Positions 1 to 13,008 are shown, numbered from the stretch's first letter. The stretch: 64,000 bases of DNA from Eremophila alpestris peregrina (GCA_009792885.1 WMCF01000055.1:4126848-4190847); one strand, 5' to 3'. Made by a program: numbers and translations. The notes: generated by a model from the sequence alone, not told the origin.

Positions 1-545
1 ACAAGTATCTGTGTGTTTGGTATCAATTTATGACCAGATATAAGTTATTTTCCACTTCTGAGGTGAAATTTTGATCTTCTCTCTGTGCCATTGTAACAGA
101 CCATTGCAGGTGACTGTGCAAGTGGTGCAGTCTCTGTTTAAGGTGAGCAGCAGTGCTAACTCCCTTCCCTCTCTTTGGTTTGAAGATACAGACTCTTCCG
201 AAATAAAGTAACTTGATTTGCCTTTGGAAAGGCTCTTACTGAAGCATGTAGCTCTGGTAGTACAGTGTACACAGGTTTTGGCTTAAGCAGCCAGTTCAAT
301 TCAGTATGCAGTTCTTGGGCTGGCTCATTGATCTGATTAACTCTTGATCAGCTCACTTCGAGAACCTTTCTGCAGTCTACAAACGTAAGCAAACTCTTTC
401 CTTTGCAACAGCCACAAAGTAAATTTTTTTCAAAAAAGGTACTTCCTTCTCCAGACACACTGTCTATTCACCTGTAACATATAAAGAATCAATAAAAACC
501 GTGTCTTGGACATGGTCCTAGCACTTCTGTAACTATGGAATTTTC
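1..545. other. Unique noncoding sequence before the CR1 copy
   Basis: No gene, RNA or recognisable repeat is visible. The sequence is AT-rich and mixed. Short open frames here lack protein-like composition and lie in no known family that I recognise. Confidence 0.6.
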
Positions 546-1075
546 TGCCCTCATGAGACCCCACCTGGAGTGCAACATCCAGCTCTTGGGTCCCCCAGCA
601 CCGGACAGACATGGACTTGCTAAAGAAAGGCCAGAGGAGGTCCACAAGAACGTTTAGAGGGCTGCAGTACCTCTCCTGTGAAGACAGGCTGAGACATTGG
701 GGCTGTTCAGCCTGGGGAATAATAAAGTTCCAGAGAGACCATTTACCAGCCTTTCAATATATTAGAGACTTCTTAAAAAAGTCTGTAGTTGCAGGACAAG
801 GAGCAACTGTTTTAAACTGAAAGAGGGTAGATTTAGACTGACTATAAGGAACATAGTTTTCATTATGGGCATGGTGGGATACAGATGCAACAGGTTGCCC
901 AGAGAAGCTGTGGATGCCCTGTAATGACCTGTTCAAGGACAGCTGAATAGGGTTTTGAGCAACCTGACATGGGAAAATATATCCCTGCCCATGGTAGAGG
1001 GTAGGTATAGACAATCTTTAAGATTGCCTTCACACCCTGGCCCCTCTGAAAAAAAACTCTGTGGTTCTATGATAC
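546..1075 (+). mobile_element. CR1 LINE retrotransposon, 5'-truncated 3' end
   Basis: This is the 3' part of a CR1 non-LTR retrotransposon, the main LINE of birds and other sauropsids. Directly visible: a segment from about 683 reads DRLRHWGCSAWG, matching the conserved CR1 stretch that normally reads DRLRELGLFSLE. From 811 a different frame reads FKLKEGRFRLTIR and then NRLPREAVDAL before a stop at about 919. Both belong to the C-terminal end of the CR1 reverse-transcriptase ORF2. The change of frame between 683 and 811 and the early stop show the copy is dead. The short 3' UTR follows, with CR1-like wording (ttgagcaacctg, ccctgcccatggtagagggt), and it ends at the usual octamer-type terminus (ggttctatgatac). 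The endonuclease, the reverse-transcriptase core and the 5' end are absent, the usual outcome of 5' truncation during insertion. It has no gene neighbours. The CR1 subfamily cannot be fixed by eye. Confidence 0.93.
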
Positions 1076-2980
1076 ATCCATACTCTAAAAGCTGTTATAT
1101 GAGAAGTGTAGTGGCAATGTCTTTCCAAAAGGCAGTAAAACCAAATTCTTTTTTTCCCTTTTACCTGTTGGCTGTATGCTCTGTTAGCTTATTTTACAGA
1201 TACCTACGGATTCCTAAAAACCTTATTAGTGCAATTAATGAGACTGGGACACAGGATAACACTCTTATTGTTCTGATTTTTGTGGGGGTTTCTTTGCAAC
1301 TATTTAAAAATATTTCTTACTCTTCACTGTTTATATATAAACCAAATCTTGACTCGCATTCAATAACTTGTTGTACAGTTTCCTGTCCAAAAGATACTTA
1401 TTAATGTTGATCTTTCATCAATTGCTGGACCTGAGCACCAAGCCTGTAAACAGAAGCAAAGTTCTGCTCACCTGGATGGCTTTTAACCTGGATACATATT
1501 TCATCACCTTCTGGTCATTAAATTATCTTCCAGGTAAAAGTTGTTTTTTTGCTAGTAAGGGACAAGGCTTCAGTTGGAACATTAAGATAGTTACTCTGTA
1601 ATTTCCTTGTGCTGGAAAGGATCTTAACAAATTAACTCAGACTACTTAGTGACAATAACACTTTTCCTCCCTAGCCTTCTTATTGTTTCTTTTATTTCTC
1701 AACCTGTTTTAATCATTTTTCATATGTAGTTTTGGTTGCTTCCTCAAAGCCAGCACCATTTTGATGACTGAAACAGGCCATTTTCTCTTTATGGCTCTCT
1801 GACATATCAGAGCTGAATTCCCACACTGCCACCATTAGTTTTTTTCCTCTTTGGAAAGCAAAAGCATTTTAAAAAATTGAACTGTACATTTAACATTCTC
1901 AGGTAAGCATAAACAAAATAAATTAAGGCAAATTATAAACAACAGATACCTTTCAAGCTTGCTTTTTTACCACTGCTGCAAAACAACATACAGAACCCCA
2001 TTCAGCCTTGAACACTTCCAAGGGTGGAAAGGAAGTGTTCTGTCTCATCTTGACTAATTTTTTTTCTTCATACCATTAAAAAACCATATCCAGGAAATCT
2101 CTCCCTTTCATCTTCAGGAGTATCTACACGCAACACACAAAAAATAATTATGAAAAAAAAAAAACAAAACCAACACCAAGAAAGAAAGGTAGACTATTCC
2201 TATAGATAAAAACCAGCCAGAGCTTGGAAGCCTGGCACAAAGGATACATAAAGAAATTGTGGAAGATGCAGCCTAAGGTGAATTCTCACACTGTCAAGCA
2301 ATCCTTTGATTCCCCAAACTAACCTCAGTTACTGGGTGATACTGAACTGTCAGTAAGTGACAAGTTTCTTCTTTTAAACTGCAAATTTCCTCTCTGCTTA
2401 GATGTTAGAAGAAATAATAATGGCATTTTTAAAATAGCCCCAATTTTAAGGAGAGATTTACAATATTATCTTGTAGTACCTGGTAAATGGAAGGTCCATC
2501 AAACCACTATTTTTGAGATGACCAATATGACACAATATAGTGCAGTTGTTGAAAAAACACCAGCACAACATAGGGCATTTTAAGGGGAAAAGAAGGAAAT
2601 GAAACTATCATATTTGAAAAGAAACCTTAAGCTACATGTGACTGTTCTATTCTTGTTATTGGTGTATTTAATTAAAGAATACCCTGGGAAAAAGAACAGC
2701 AGGTTAGACAGACTCTGTAGAGACACTGTTGGGGAAAAGGATGAAAAAGACATACTCTTGAAATACCATCAGTCAAAAAAAATTGTTTACCTCAAGGATA
2801 AATGAAAATGTTAAAAACTCCAATCCTTCTTGAACAATGGTGTTAAATATGTACGTTTTCTGTTTTCAGCTGGATTTGCTCAGTCAAAAGAGATGGCAAA
2901 CACTTATATTTAAAGTCAAATGTCCTGTGTAATACAAAATGTTACTGTATTCACATCTGTGCCCAAAATTATTACTGTCT
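1076..2980. other. Unique AT-rich noncoding sequence
   Basis: No gene is supported. It contains a 12-base A run at 2153-2164, followed by an A/C-rich stretch to about 2180, and otherwise mixed AT-rich DNA. Short open frames (for example 1368-1601 and 2599-2805, plus strand) have no recognisable domain, and nothing suggests splicing or translation. Confidence 0.6.
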
Positions 2981-3860
2981 CTCTAAGACCCAGCAGCTGG
3001 AAATTGAATGGGGGGGAGGGGCGTTGGTGCTGCTCGATTTAGAAGTCGGGGTCTTTCCCTTTCAATCTGTTCTCTCAGGGAAAGCTGAGGCAGCACAAGG
3101 CAGAAGCTCCCTTTTGTTTTCTTTTGTTTTTTCTCCTGGGGGTGTCGCTTCAGGCAGGTCTCCAGAAGCTGCATTTCCCAATCTTAAAACTGCTTCAAAG
3201 CAAATTCTGCAAATACCTGTCTACATGGAACAGCACCACTCCACAGGGTTGCCTGTAACAAAGAACAAGAATTTAAAAATTGTTAGACTAGGAGAAATGC
3301 CTGTGTTTGACAGCAGCTTAATCTCTAACTATGGGAGTCTTAAAATTATTTATTTTTAGAAAGAATCTTCATAACATTCAAGACAGGAAGGGCTATGTTG
3401 TACTGCTCAGAGAGGAACAGATCCACAGTTCCCCTGGGGAAACTGGGAACGGCACAGCTCCTCTCCAGGCATCCAAATAGGTGCCAGAAGTAAGCAAATG
3501 ATGCATCCAATTGCTGCCCAGCATGCCTGGCATTCGCTATCATGGCTCATGGAGCTCATCTCTCTAATGTCCTTGGAGCAATATGCTAGCACAAGGGAGG
3601 GATGAGAGGAGTATCTATACCTTCATTGCAACTTTCTTCTCTCATGCAAGAAAGAATGACTTTCCCTGTCCTTCCAGACCTTTATACCATGGAAAGACCG
3701 TGCTTCAGCTTGTATCCATGGCTCACCATAAGGTCAGCTGCTGCTGGTGTCTGGGACTCAGCAACAACCAGCAAACCTCGACTTTGCAATGACTTCTGCT
3801 TTAGCATTGCAGTCAAGCCCATAGTACGTGCTCAATAAGCTGAACATTCCCTTCTGTTTT
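2981..3860. other. GC-richer block of unknown origin
   Basis: This stretch is richer in G and C than its flanks and holds a G-run (gggggggaggggcg, about 3009-3023) and CT-rich wording near 3105-3140. Several overlapping frames of 60-111 codons are open on both strands (for example 3024-3359 plus, 3346-3543 minus). That is expected where TAA and TAG become rarer, and none looks like a protein. It could be an old unrecognised repeat, an LTR remnant or a regulatory block; nothing visible decides. Confidence 0.4.
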
Positions 3861-4555
3861 CACTAGACATCTCCCTAATTTTGCAGTTTGTGGAGAAAAT
3901 ACTTATAACACAGAAAGTCTGTTAGAGATTCTCACCTCTATAAGCATCTCCCCAAGAACAACAGGATGTGGGGCGAGACACACTACAGCTTCTCAACAGG
4001 AGAACTCCTGTAAGGAGATTCCCTGCCTCATAGGAAAGAAAATAAACCTTAAAGGAACTTCTGGTGTTAAACCACCAGGAGCTCATTGCAATTAAGAAGC
4101 TGAACCCTGGAGATAATAAAAACAGTTTGAAACCCTTTTGCAGATCACCATCAAAGGGGAAAAATACAGAATGAGTCATGAAGGCAGCCCTTGACTCTAT
4201 TTTTTTGGACACTGATAGAAGAAGTAGGCTATGAGGACTGCAGGTCCATAAAAACATTCAAAATAATTAATTTTTGTAAACAAAATATTTCCTATCTGCT
4301 CCAGTTTTTACATTTAGAAGCAATGGATTTGTATATAATTTTCAAAAGTTTCATAAAGTTATTTTGTTTTGTTTTTAATTGGAAATTCTAGCAGTCTTTC
4401 TGAAAAGTCAAAGTGGAGCAGAATAATTTTTTTAATGAAGTTTCTCTTCAGATTGCTGCATTTCCACAAAAGATTTCCCTTTAAATGAATCAGCATTTTC
4501 TAACTGAGAAAATTCGGAAAGATTCTATCCAGCTCTACTCAAAACAAGAAAATCT
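3861..4555. other. Unique AT-rich noncoding sequence
   Basis: Nothing recognisable. The open frames at 3922-4257 (minus) and 4191-4391 (plus) are short, of low information and dominated by chance hydrophobic codons from T-rich DNA. Confidence 0.55.
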
Positions 4556-4905
4556 TTTAACTCTTTAACGCGGGCTGCCATCAAATCAAATCAGGGCAGT
4601 GTGCTCCATCAAGCAGCCAGCAGTGCTGCAGCTGAGCCTTTCCACTGCCTGTCTTACACTCTTCTGCCACTTCAGTGTCCTCTCCCTTTGCTGCCCAAAA
4701 ATAAAGCACTGGATGAGTTTTAAGGTGAGCACACCAACCTGAGGCAGTCAGATGAGGGCTTGGCAGGGAGAAGAATCTCTGTGTTTGTGAAGATCCAACA
4801 GCGCTGAAAAGCTCTCCCTGGAACTGGTCTTGTCCTGCTGAGACGTTGGCTGTCCTAACAAATGAGCTGCCAAGTGTGGAGGAACTTTCCACATGGACCA
4901 CTATT
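4556..4905. other. GC-richer block with a 106-codon minus-strand open frame
   Basis: The block stands out from the AT-rich flanks. The minus strand is open from 4901 to 4581 (106 codons). The translation contains no domain I recognise, no signal peptide and no low-complexity pattern. It could be a chance frame in GC-richer DNA, a pseudogene fragment or an unrecognised repeat. I do not call it a gene: there is no visible promoter, splice-site set or poly(A) signal in a sensible position. Confidence 0.35.
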
Positions 4906-5979
4906 AAAAAGCAAACCTAAATCAGAAACAACTGCAAACTGTTGGAATATCTGGGAAAATTACCTGAAAAAAAGGAGCCTGTGCTAACCCCATTTTACAA
5001 CATTAATATCTCCTTGTCATTAAGACTAATATAACAAGTCAGTCCAGTCTCAATGTCTTTGTGTGATTTATTTGTTGACTCACTGTTTTTCATGTTTCTC
5101 ACAGACTCACACAGTTTAGCCCCTTTAACTCAAAGTCTTAGGATAGGGAAGCTTTCTTATATAATCCTTCAAGAAGTAAAGGGAAATTTCACATGATCTT
5201 TTTCACCTATTTCTGTCCTTTGCCTTATAATAAAATCTGACAAATTTATCCGTTACCTGGGGAAGCAGGAAAGAGCTAACCACTCCCTCCCTCCCAAAGC
5301 CTAACACCTACCTGTGCCCTGAGATAAGAAACCTTCAGCAGAATCTGAGTCCCAGTTCACTGATGGATCTCTGCCTGCCCAATTAAACTGTGGGCAGCGA
5401 ACTCTAGGCTGTAACTCTGCTCCTCACAGAGCAGTATTCATCATTTTGCCTTGCAGCTCGTGCTATCAGAACAAGCTTTTGTCATATGGTACATGCCAGT
5501 TTTTGTTTTGATAGTTGACTTCTAATTGAACCATAATGCCATTGCTGACAGAGTTTGGGAGGACTGAAGTTATAAATCATAAATCCATAACTATAGCCCT
5601 TATGCTCTTAGAAGTGTCTTAATGTTAAAGGAGCCTGATGCTATTTGGTTTTCCAATAAAAATGAGCTGCCATAAAATGTCATGGCATGAATACACAATA
5701 ACTATATATGCAGATTTATGAAAGTAAAATAAATGTAACAGGTGGTGAAATAAGCCACCTGATGCACAAGTTGTGATGAACTGTATTGGAGTAATCATAA
5801 CTTCTTCAAAGTTTTTGAGTTTATATCCTTGCAGATCTCATGAATTTAGAAATGCTTCAGTGATTTCAAACAACTGACTATTATGACAGGTAATTTGCTG
5901 TTAGTAAGAGCTTTTTGTGGCTGCTGCAATTAGTAAGGGAGATCAAGCAGAAGTCTTGAATAATAGCTCAATTCCTAGG

Positions 5980-5981
<2 letters not shown>
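4906..5981. other. Unique AT-rich noncoding sequence
   Basis: No gene, RNA or mobile element recognised between the GC-richer block and the (TA)n tract. Confidence 0.6.

Positions 5982-6018
<37 letters not shown>
5982..6018. repeat. (TA)n microsatellite
   Basis: An uninterrupted alternating A/T tract of 37 bases, about 18 dinucleotide units. Tracts of this kind are length-polymorphic and can extrude cruciforms. It has no gene context. Confidence 0.97.
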
Positions 6019-6019
<1 letters not shown>

Positions 6020-7074
6020 CATTGGTAGGCAAAGGAGTGATGGCAAAAAAAGCCATACTAACCATCAAAAGCCATTAGAATCTTACATCTAACAATACAA
6101 AAACTTGCCTAGCCCAAATATTACAGTTAACAAGTATAGTATTACACCCAAGGCCCCATCCTACCACAAGCATAGGCATACCAGGGCAAAATTGATGAGG
6201 AAGAGGAGAAACCTTCCTCCCCTCTATTGCACAAAAGATCCCCATTTTTTTTCTTAATTTATCTGTTTTCACTGTTAATATGTAATTTTGCATATGACCA
6301 TATTCTTTTTTCTTCTAATTAGAAACAGATATGTTAATTGTGAGAGAGCAGTCACTTCCTAATTTTTTGCATGTTCATTCAGTTTTATGGTATCTTTCAC
6401 TTGAATAATTTTTATAGGTATTGCACAGTTACTATAGTTTTAAAGAAGCACTTTACACGTGCATTAGGAAGCCACAGTACCCTTCTGCATCTTAGGTCAG
6501 ATCTCTCCAGCCTATCCATCTCCATACTGCAAACTTGATTTTTTAATACAGACAGAAGTGAAACTCCAGTTTTTCCAGCTAAACGTTATGGGAATAATTT
6601 GTAATCAGCAACCATTGTAGAAAACCTTAGCTTCATTATGCTACTTCTAAAATTAATTGAATGACACGCATAAAAGTGGCAAGGCTTTAGCTTTAAAGGT
6701 AATTTCTACTTCGAATAATTTCAGTGAAAAATTGGTTAAAAATCTGAAATTAGCATCAACCAGAGTAGCTGTCATCTAAGTACTCCTATTTTGCATGGCT
6801 TCTTATTTAAAGAAAGCAGCATCTAAAAATTACTGTGAATTTCAGTTTTTCAGGTTTTAGGTCACCAAGTCATCCTGCACACAGCTTATTCTGCAATATG
6901 ATAGCCGATGGTGTTCTGCTGAGGTTTTAATCTTCCTGAAACCACAGTTTTGAAATTAGAGATATTTATCACTCCATTTAACCAGCTATAAAGATATGAA
7001 AAGCTGTTTAGTCAGTGTTTCCAGAATTCAATCACAAGATCACGACATGTTCTTTCCAAGCATTAACAGACAGC
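6019..7074. other. Unique AT-rich noncoding sequence
   Basis: No supported gene or repeat. One 72-codon minus-strand frame (6075-6293) has no recognisable domain. Confidence 0.6.
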
Positions 7075-7310
7075 TCACCGGCTCTGTCATCTAAAACAGC
7101 CCAGCTCGATTGACAGAATGACAAATCTTTTCCTGAGGAGTTTGAGTCACATCAAATTAGTCACACAGTGATGTTAGTAACATATAACCTGCAAAGATGT
7201 AATGTCTTTCTGATTTTATACTTCCCGTGCCTTTATTCAGTCACTGCTGCGCAGATGCAGATAGAATGTCTTTTTGATTTTAAACTACTCCTGTTATCAC
7301 TCGTGTAAGG
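7075..7310. promoter_or_regulatory. Candidate conserved noncoding (enhancer-like) block
   Basis: Seen: gattgacag at 7108-7116, which fits the TGACAG core used by MEIS/TGIF-type TALE homeodomain proteins, with further TGAC/GTCA-type words (gagtcacatcaaattagtcaca, 7144-7165). An imperfect duplication lies at 7201-7222 and 7265-7286 (aatgtctttctgattttata and aatgtctttttgatttta). The dense non-repetitive wording resembles vertebrate conserved noncoding elements. That it is conserved or regulatory is inference; an alignment of bird genomes would be needed. Confidence 0.25.
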
Positions 7311-9800
7311 TTTGATAATGTGTTTTAGGTTAGGGCAAAGAATTGGCATGGAATCTGAAGATGAAGATATTAAAACGTACCCAGCAAAAAACTATATTAA
7401 GCTATTTACTATACACCAACTTTATTACACGCAGAGTTCTTCTCTGCTACAATCTACACGATCAGACCTCAAAGCCAGGATTCTTCAATATGTATTCCAG
7501 ATAGACTGTTATAACCAGGTTATATGAGAGTCTTATTCAAACCTGGCCTTGCAGAGCTCTTTGGAGCCCTCTGTTGAACTGATAATTTGACTTGCAGTTC
7601 TAGTGGCTTTGTTCCCAAACAAATTCATAAACCAAAAAAAAAGCATAAAACCCGTACTGTGATCCATCTGCCCCACCAGCCACTCTGAGATACACAGTTA
7701 AAGCACAGTGTCAGTCTCAATGGCATTGTAGCTTACTGGGGAATAAGTATTCCTGTCTCTGCTGCACGGGAAGGATTGGATTTTGACATAAAGATACACA
7801 CCTAAGGCCTGAAAACATTTAATTGGCTCTGTTCCAAAATAAAAGGAAGGAAAGAGTCTTCCTGAGGTTTTCCACTCCTCAACATGAATAGCCTCAGTTT
7901 CAAGTACACAGGCAGTCACCATTAAACAGAAGAAAATGGTAGAATAGGCTATGACTAAAAACTGCAAATTTAGATTATTGTTTATTGTGATTATGGTATC
8001 CAAAAGTACTTAAGTATCTTCAGTTAATCCACAGATATGCCTTGTCATTCTTGGAGTACTGCTTCCATTATTTCAGAAAACGTTTTTACAACACAGAACA
8101 ACAGAAGTTCTCATTTATCCTTTTTGAATACAAGTCTTACCTTTGCTACAGAGCTCAGTTTTAAGAAACCCAAGTAGTGCTGTGAAGTGTCATAAGAACA
8201 GAGAGCACTTCAGTGATGCCATGCTAGAGGTCTGGCATCTACCCCTCATAAAATTTCCTACACATCAACCTGTGTGACATCAGCAATTTTGGGGGACCTT
8301 CTCGGCAAAGTCTAACTGATTTCCTAGAACAATAGTAACGATTTTTGCTGGAGTCTTTTTTCCTCAGCAGTTTGTTCCCATACCTCAATCATGCCCTCTG
8401 AAACAACAGCACCGGAAAATGACATTACCTTCACATTTCAATGACTGAATTTGAGCTCTGGATTCTCATAGATATTCCCTTCTTCTGTGAAGTGCAGCAT
8501 TCCTTAATATGTCACCGCTCCTACTGTCTGGAGAACCAACACATTACATGGAAAAAACAAGTTTATCTTGCAGGCTTCTCCAGACTCACTTCTACATACC
8601 TATCATTTCTCATGGAAATTTAAGGAATTGCACATCTTTGAGATCTCTAACTTGCTGTTGACTTTGGCTGAAGATGACAGAGCAATGAAATAATAGAAAG
8701 GAGATGCTCATTCGTTGACACACTAAGAGAGAAGCGGCTTTTATTTTTGAAATATGGGTCTAGTACCAAATTCTGTGAATAAGGAATATGAAACTTACTG
8801 AAATATTAACAATATTCTCTTACTTCTTTTTAATAGTAATGAAGTTTAAATTTGACCCACACATTTTTTTTCCTCTTGAGGTAAAAGGATCCAGAAGACT
8901 TGGTTATTTTTTTCTCAGTTGGCCATTGACCTGCACCTACTGCAATGAGGCATTTAAACTTTCCTTTATACCACCTGTTGAGTATTGGATTTTAAAAGAA
9001 CTTTACTTACTGCATTGATTTATTTTTCATTGGGGCATTCACAATCCTCCAAGTGGTGTGCTAAATCTTGATGTCTGTTCTTGGACTCTTAATGCATCTA
9101 AGCTCTCAAGACAATCATAGCTGTACTTTGAGGCTTTACCAAATCCCCCAAGTTTAAAGCAGAATATATTGCTGCCAATTCAAATTATTTATCTTCTATA
9201 ATTCAAGCTACAAATGGCTACATGTCAATATAAATGATTACTGTTATTTGTTCACAAAAATGGGTGCCTCCAAAGTTAATTTGTATTTGTACACAAATAT
9301 GATTTCTATTTGTGTGTGGACTTTTTGATAATGCTCTTGATACTCTGCTTTTAAATTATGTATTAACTGTTTAGACAAGACGTCTCAGTTTTTCTTTATT
9401 GCCAGAGAGGCGAGATCAGGGATGAAAAGAATGAATTTGCTAGTAACTACTATTTATATTGGCTTAAATGAAAGTGCATTTTATCATTTATGCTTCCATA
9501 TGACATTGTGTATCTGCATAATTATGTATGATAGCCATAATAAAAAGGACACTCTATCATCTTAAAGAAATGAAGCCAATTGCTGAGACAGATATAAACA
9601 ACTTCAGCAGCATTGAAGACAACTTCTATTGCTTTTTATATACATCAATTTAACAGGCAAATTCCCAAATTCAGTTAAAGTAAGGGTGAAAAACGTTAGG
9701 GTTTTTAATTCATGATACTTTATATTTAAATATCACTCCAAAATCTTTTTAACTGTCCACGAAACAAGAATGTATACTCACAGCATAAGAGAATTATTGT
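7311..9800. other. Unique AT-rich noncoding sequence
   Basis: No supported gene, RNA or transposon. Several 60-101-codon frames (for example 7698-8003 minus, 8441-8623 plus, 8788-9018 plus) have no domain, and their composition follows the AT-rich DNA. Confidence 0.6.
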
Positions 9801-9826
9801 TTTTCCCCCCCCTTTTTTTTTTTTTT
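9801..9826. repeat. Pyrimidine tract T4-C8-T14
   Basis: An unbroken 26-base pyrimidine run on the plus strand, made of three homopolymer blocks. It could be the reverse-strand A-tail of an old insertion, but no recognisable element adjoins it. Confidence 0.9.
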
Positions 9827-12219
9827 GACACTGCATTATTTATGGAAGCAGCCTAGTCCAAATGTTTTGAACCAGATTCCTCAGTCTTTGTGCAATGTTT
9901 AGTTAATCTCACTGTTTTCTCCCCCATGTCACTGAAGATAGCCTGGACATGCACACCTGACCCAAACAGAGGTCACTGCTTTCCAAATTTCTAATTACTA
10001 ATCTACAATGTTGCAGTTTCTACATAACTAAAAAATGCCTAAATTGGAAAAGCAATTCCTGGGCAACCTTAGCTAGGACCCGCTCCCCGTGCTGGAACTA
10101 CCTTCCTGGGCTGGCACTATATCCCTTTGCACACATTTACAGCTGGCCTTTCAACACTGCCATGGGCTGCTTATCTTCTCCTGTGCATTGATCCAGATTT
10201 TATTCAGCTCTTATTTTTTTACGTACAGCTGAAAACACAACAGGGCATTTTCAACATGCCACATTAGACACCACATGGTGATAATTATTCTCCTGGAGTA
10301 GCAAGTTTTGTACCATTATTGCTGTCCTGTGTCTAAAAGCTTGTCAGTGCCTGCAGGTAGAGACCTGTCTTGTATTTGAGTCACGTTGTTTACACAAGTT
10401 ATTACTGGCAATTATAAATGTAGTCTTCCCATTTCTTATGTTCATCTTCCCATTCATCCAGCACTCTGACTACGTTAATTGGCTTTGTCAGTCCCTTTGG
10501 CTGTGTCAGCCTCTTCTTAAACCCCTGCTGTGACTTTGAATAATTTTTTCTTATCCCATCTTACTGTCACAACAATAACAACCCTTTTTAGTGGCAAGGA
10601 GGAGAATGAAAATGCACTAAAGAAGAAAATAAGACTAATTTAAGAAATAGTGCTATGCTGATCCTCAAGAGCTGCTTTGTCTCTTATTAACTTAACAAGA
10701 ATTAAGACAACAGAGCAAACCACTGTGACCATAATAATATCAATGATAATAAAAGGTTTGTAAAATCCCTCGGAAAAAAAATGTTACCAAGGCAAGGCAA
10801 TATTTTTTTTTCAATTATTTTTTTTTCTTTTGCACATTATAGTTGCAAACTGCTTAGAGGGAAACAAGCCAAATTTTATTTCAAAAACAGAATTTTCAAG
10901 CACCTACTCAAGAGAGAGAAGTTAGAGAAGGAAATCCATGTCAAAAAAAGATCTAGTCACTATTTGTCTGTTTAAATATTTATTAAAAAAGTAGAGAACA
11001 TTCCATAGAGAAAAAAACACCCAAAATAAAGTTTTAAAGGAAAAGAGAAAATAATAATATGTTTGGAATTTTTAATTTATTACTTTACAATTATTCAGGA
11101 AAAGACCCATATTCTTGCAATTTTGTTAATGTGTAGCTTTAATTTCTGCAATGGATTGTGCAACACAAAGAACAAGAACATTTTTAAGTAACAGTGAAAT
11201 TCTGTGTGTATTGTATGTCATGCCACAAGACAGAAATATGACATGACATACTACATTAACTTGCCAAGATACCATAACTCTTACTGCGTGTTTTCAAATT
11301 CTGATTTAAAAACCATGAAGATTTAACAATTCAAATTCTAACCAGATAAAAAATTGCTTTTATATCAGTGATATCTCTGGGGATAGGCTTATAATTGAAA
11401 TGCTTGGGTTTTGAACAGTTTGACATTATTACTCAATGAAATGAGCATGAGAAATTGTTCATCAAAAGCAGGGAGAAAAGAAAAAAAGGGATTAGCATTT
11501 TAAACCTGTCCCATGAGCTTGACTTAGAATGAAGGTAATTTCATAGCCAGCTAGAATTTAACTCCTTGTAGTTTCCAAATGGCAGCTCACATACTGTTCA
11601 CAAAAGAATATTATTTTTTATATTATGTTGTAATTAGGTTTATAAATGTTATTAGTATTAAGTATTATTTATTCTCTGATTACCTTAACTTTAAATGGAA
11701 AGGCTGCTACTCTGATAAAGCTAAAATTTTTTCTTCTGATATTTTATTTATGCAAGAAAGTCTTTCTGACTAAGGTTTTACAATGACATTGCCATGCTAG
11801 TACAGTTTCTTCTGCTCTAGCTGTCCGTCCAGATTCTTTTCTCCAGTCCTAGCTTTCTTCTTTATTTCCTTTCTTATTGCCTGATTTTCTTTCCGTTATC
11901 TCTTCTCCATATTTTCATAATTACAAGTAAATTCCTATAAAACTTAAAAAGCCTTCAGATAGATCATTACTAATATAATTACAGTATGGAGAGCATTGTA
12001 ATGTTTGAATGTAAATTAGAGTGAGTTTTTTCAGTTCATTAGAAAGACTTGGGGATTAAATTCAGTTTAATCAAAGCTTGAGTGCTCCCAATATACGCAG
12101 CTCATACCCAGGGGAAAAAAAAAACTTTAATACAGACTCAAAGATTAAATTTGGATGTCACGCTTTGCATCCATTTACAGGAGTCCATCCAGGGTGCAAC
12201 ACAGATCCTCACACCTAAC
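9827..12219. other. Unique AT-rich noncoding sequence
   Basis: No gene is supported. The stretch includes a slightly GC-richer patch at about 10060-10200 and a small inverted repeat with 10-bp arms at 11213-11222 and 11242-11251, 19 bases apart. The short open frames at 10781-10975 and 11579-11773 are lysine- or isoleucine-rich products of AT-rich DNA. Confidence 0.55.
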
Positions 12220-12640
12220 AGCCTAATGGAGCTGAAGTGAAAATGCATGCAATTCAGTAATTTCCAAATTAATATATATTACCCCATTTTTCCTCCTTCT
12301 TTCTGCAATCATTTTTCCCACAGACAAACAGGTACTGGGGCAGACACTTGTCCCCCATCCTGCTGATGGTTTGCCAGGCTCCTGCCTGATGGCACCAATG
12401 AAAAAGGAAAATCCTGCAACATTTTCCACTTTAAGGTCTCTTTGGATGCATTTGGCACTTCAGCTGGCAGGAGAAAGGGAGCATCCCACCATTGATTCCC
12501 TGCTAGCACTGTCACTGTTTCCAGGTTTCGATGCACCCTGGGAAGGCTCATTCTCAGAAGGAGAGCCCCTGGAGATCCAGCTTGCTGCTCCCTATAAACT
12601 ATGAGCACTCCATCACACATCCCTCACCTGCTCATTGGAA
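12220..12640. other. GC-richer block with overlapping chance frames
   Basis: Open frames overlap here on both strands (12309-12620 minus, 103 codons; 12371-12604 plus, 77 codons; 12223-12429 minus). Frames open on both strands of the same DNA argue for composition rather than a gene. No domain recognised. Confidence 0.4.
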
Positions 12641-12643
12641 AAG

Positions 12644-12690
12644 CATATATATATATACACACACATATATATATATAAACATATACATAT
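12644..12690. repeat. Compound (TA)n/(CA)n microsatellite
   Basis: An alternating purine-pyrimidine tract: an AT block, a short CACACACA block, a second AT block, and imperfect ATATACATAT at the end. Confidence 0.93.
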
Positions 12691-12981
12691 CCTCAAGATA
12701 ATCAACTAAAATACAGAGTTCAATTCCTCTCAGAAAACACACCTCTGTGGAAATTCCCTACGATCTCCCCCTGGCTGCAAGTTTCCCACCTAGATTTGGT
12801 TTGCAATATCTAAAAATGTTTACGGTATTAATCCAACTGAGAAGACTTTTGTTAAAAGTTAATGCAATTGTCATGACATGCTAAACTTACTTGCTCTATA
12901 GATTTCACACAGTACTTTTCTCAAATTATCTTCAGATGCTGGAGAAAAGAGACAAGTAGAGCCAGAGAAGAGGCTGCAGAA

Positions 12982-13008
12982 CATGCAGCAGCTCAGCATG
13001 CAGCAGCT
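12982..13008. repeat. Short 15-bp direct repeat
   Basis: The word catgcagcagct occurs at 12982-12993 and again at 12997-13008, a 15-bp period. This is a small tandem duplication in otherwise unique DNA. Confidence 0.85.

Noticed and set aside
955..1404. 149-codon plus-strand open frame, the longest in the window
   Set aside because: It begins inside the CR1 3' end in a frame other than ORF2 and continues into unique DNA. No domain is visible.
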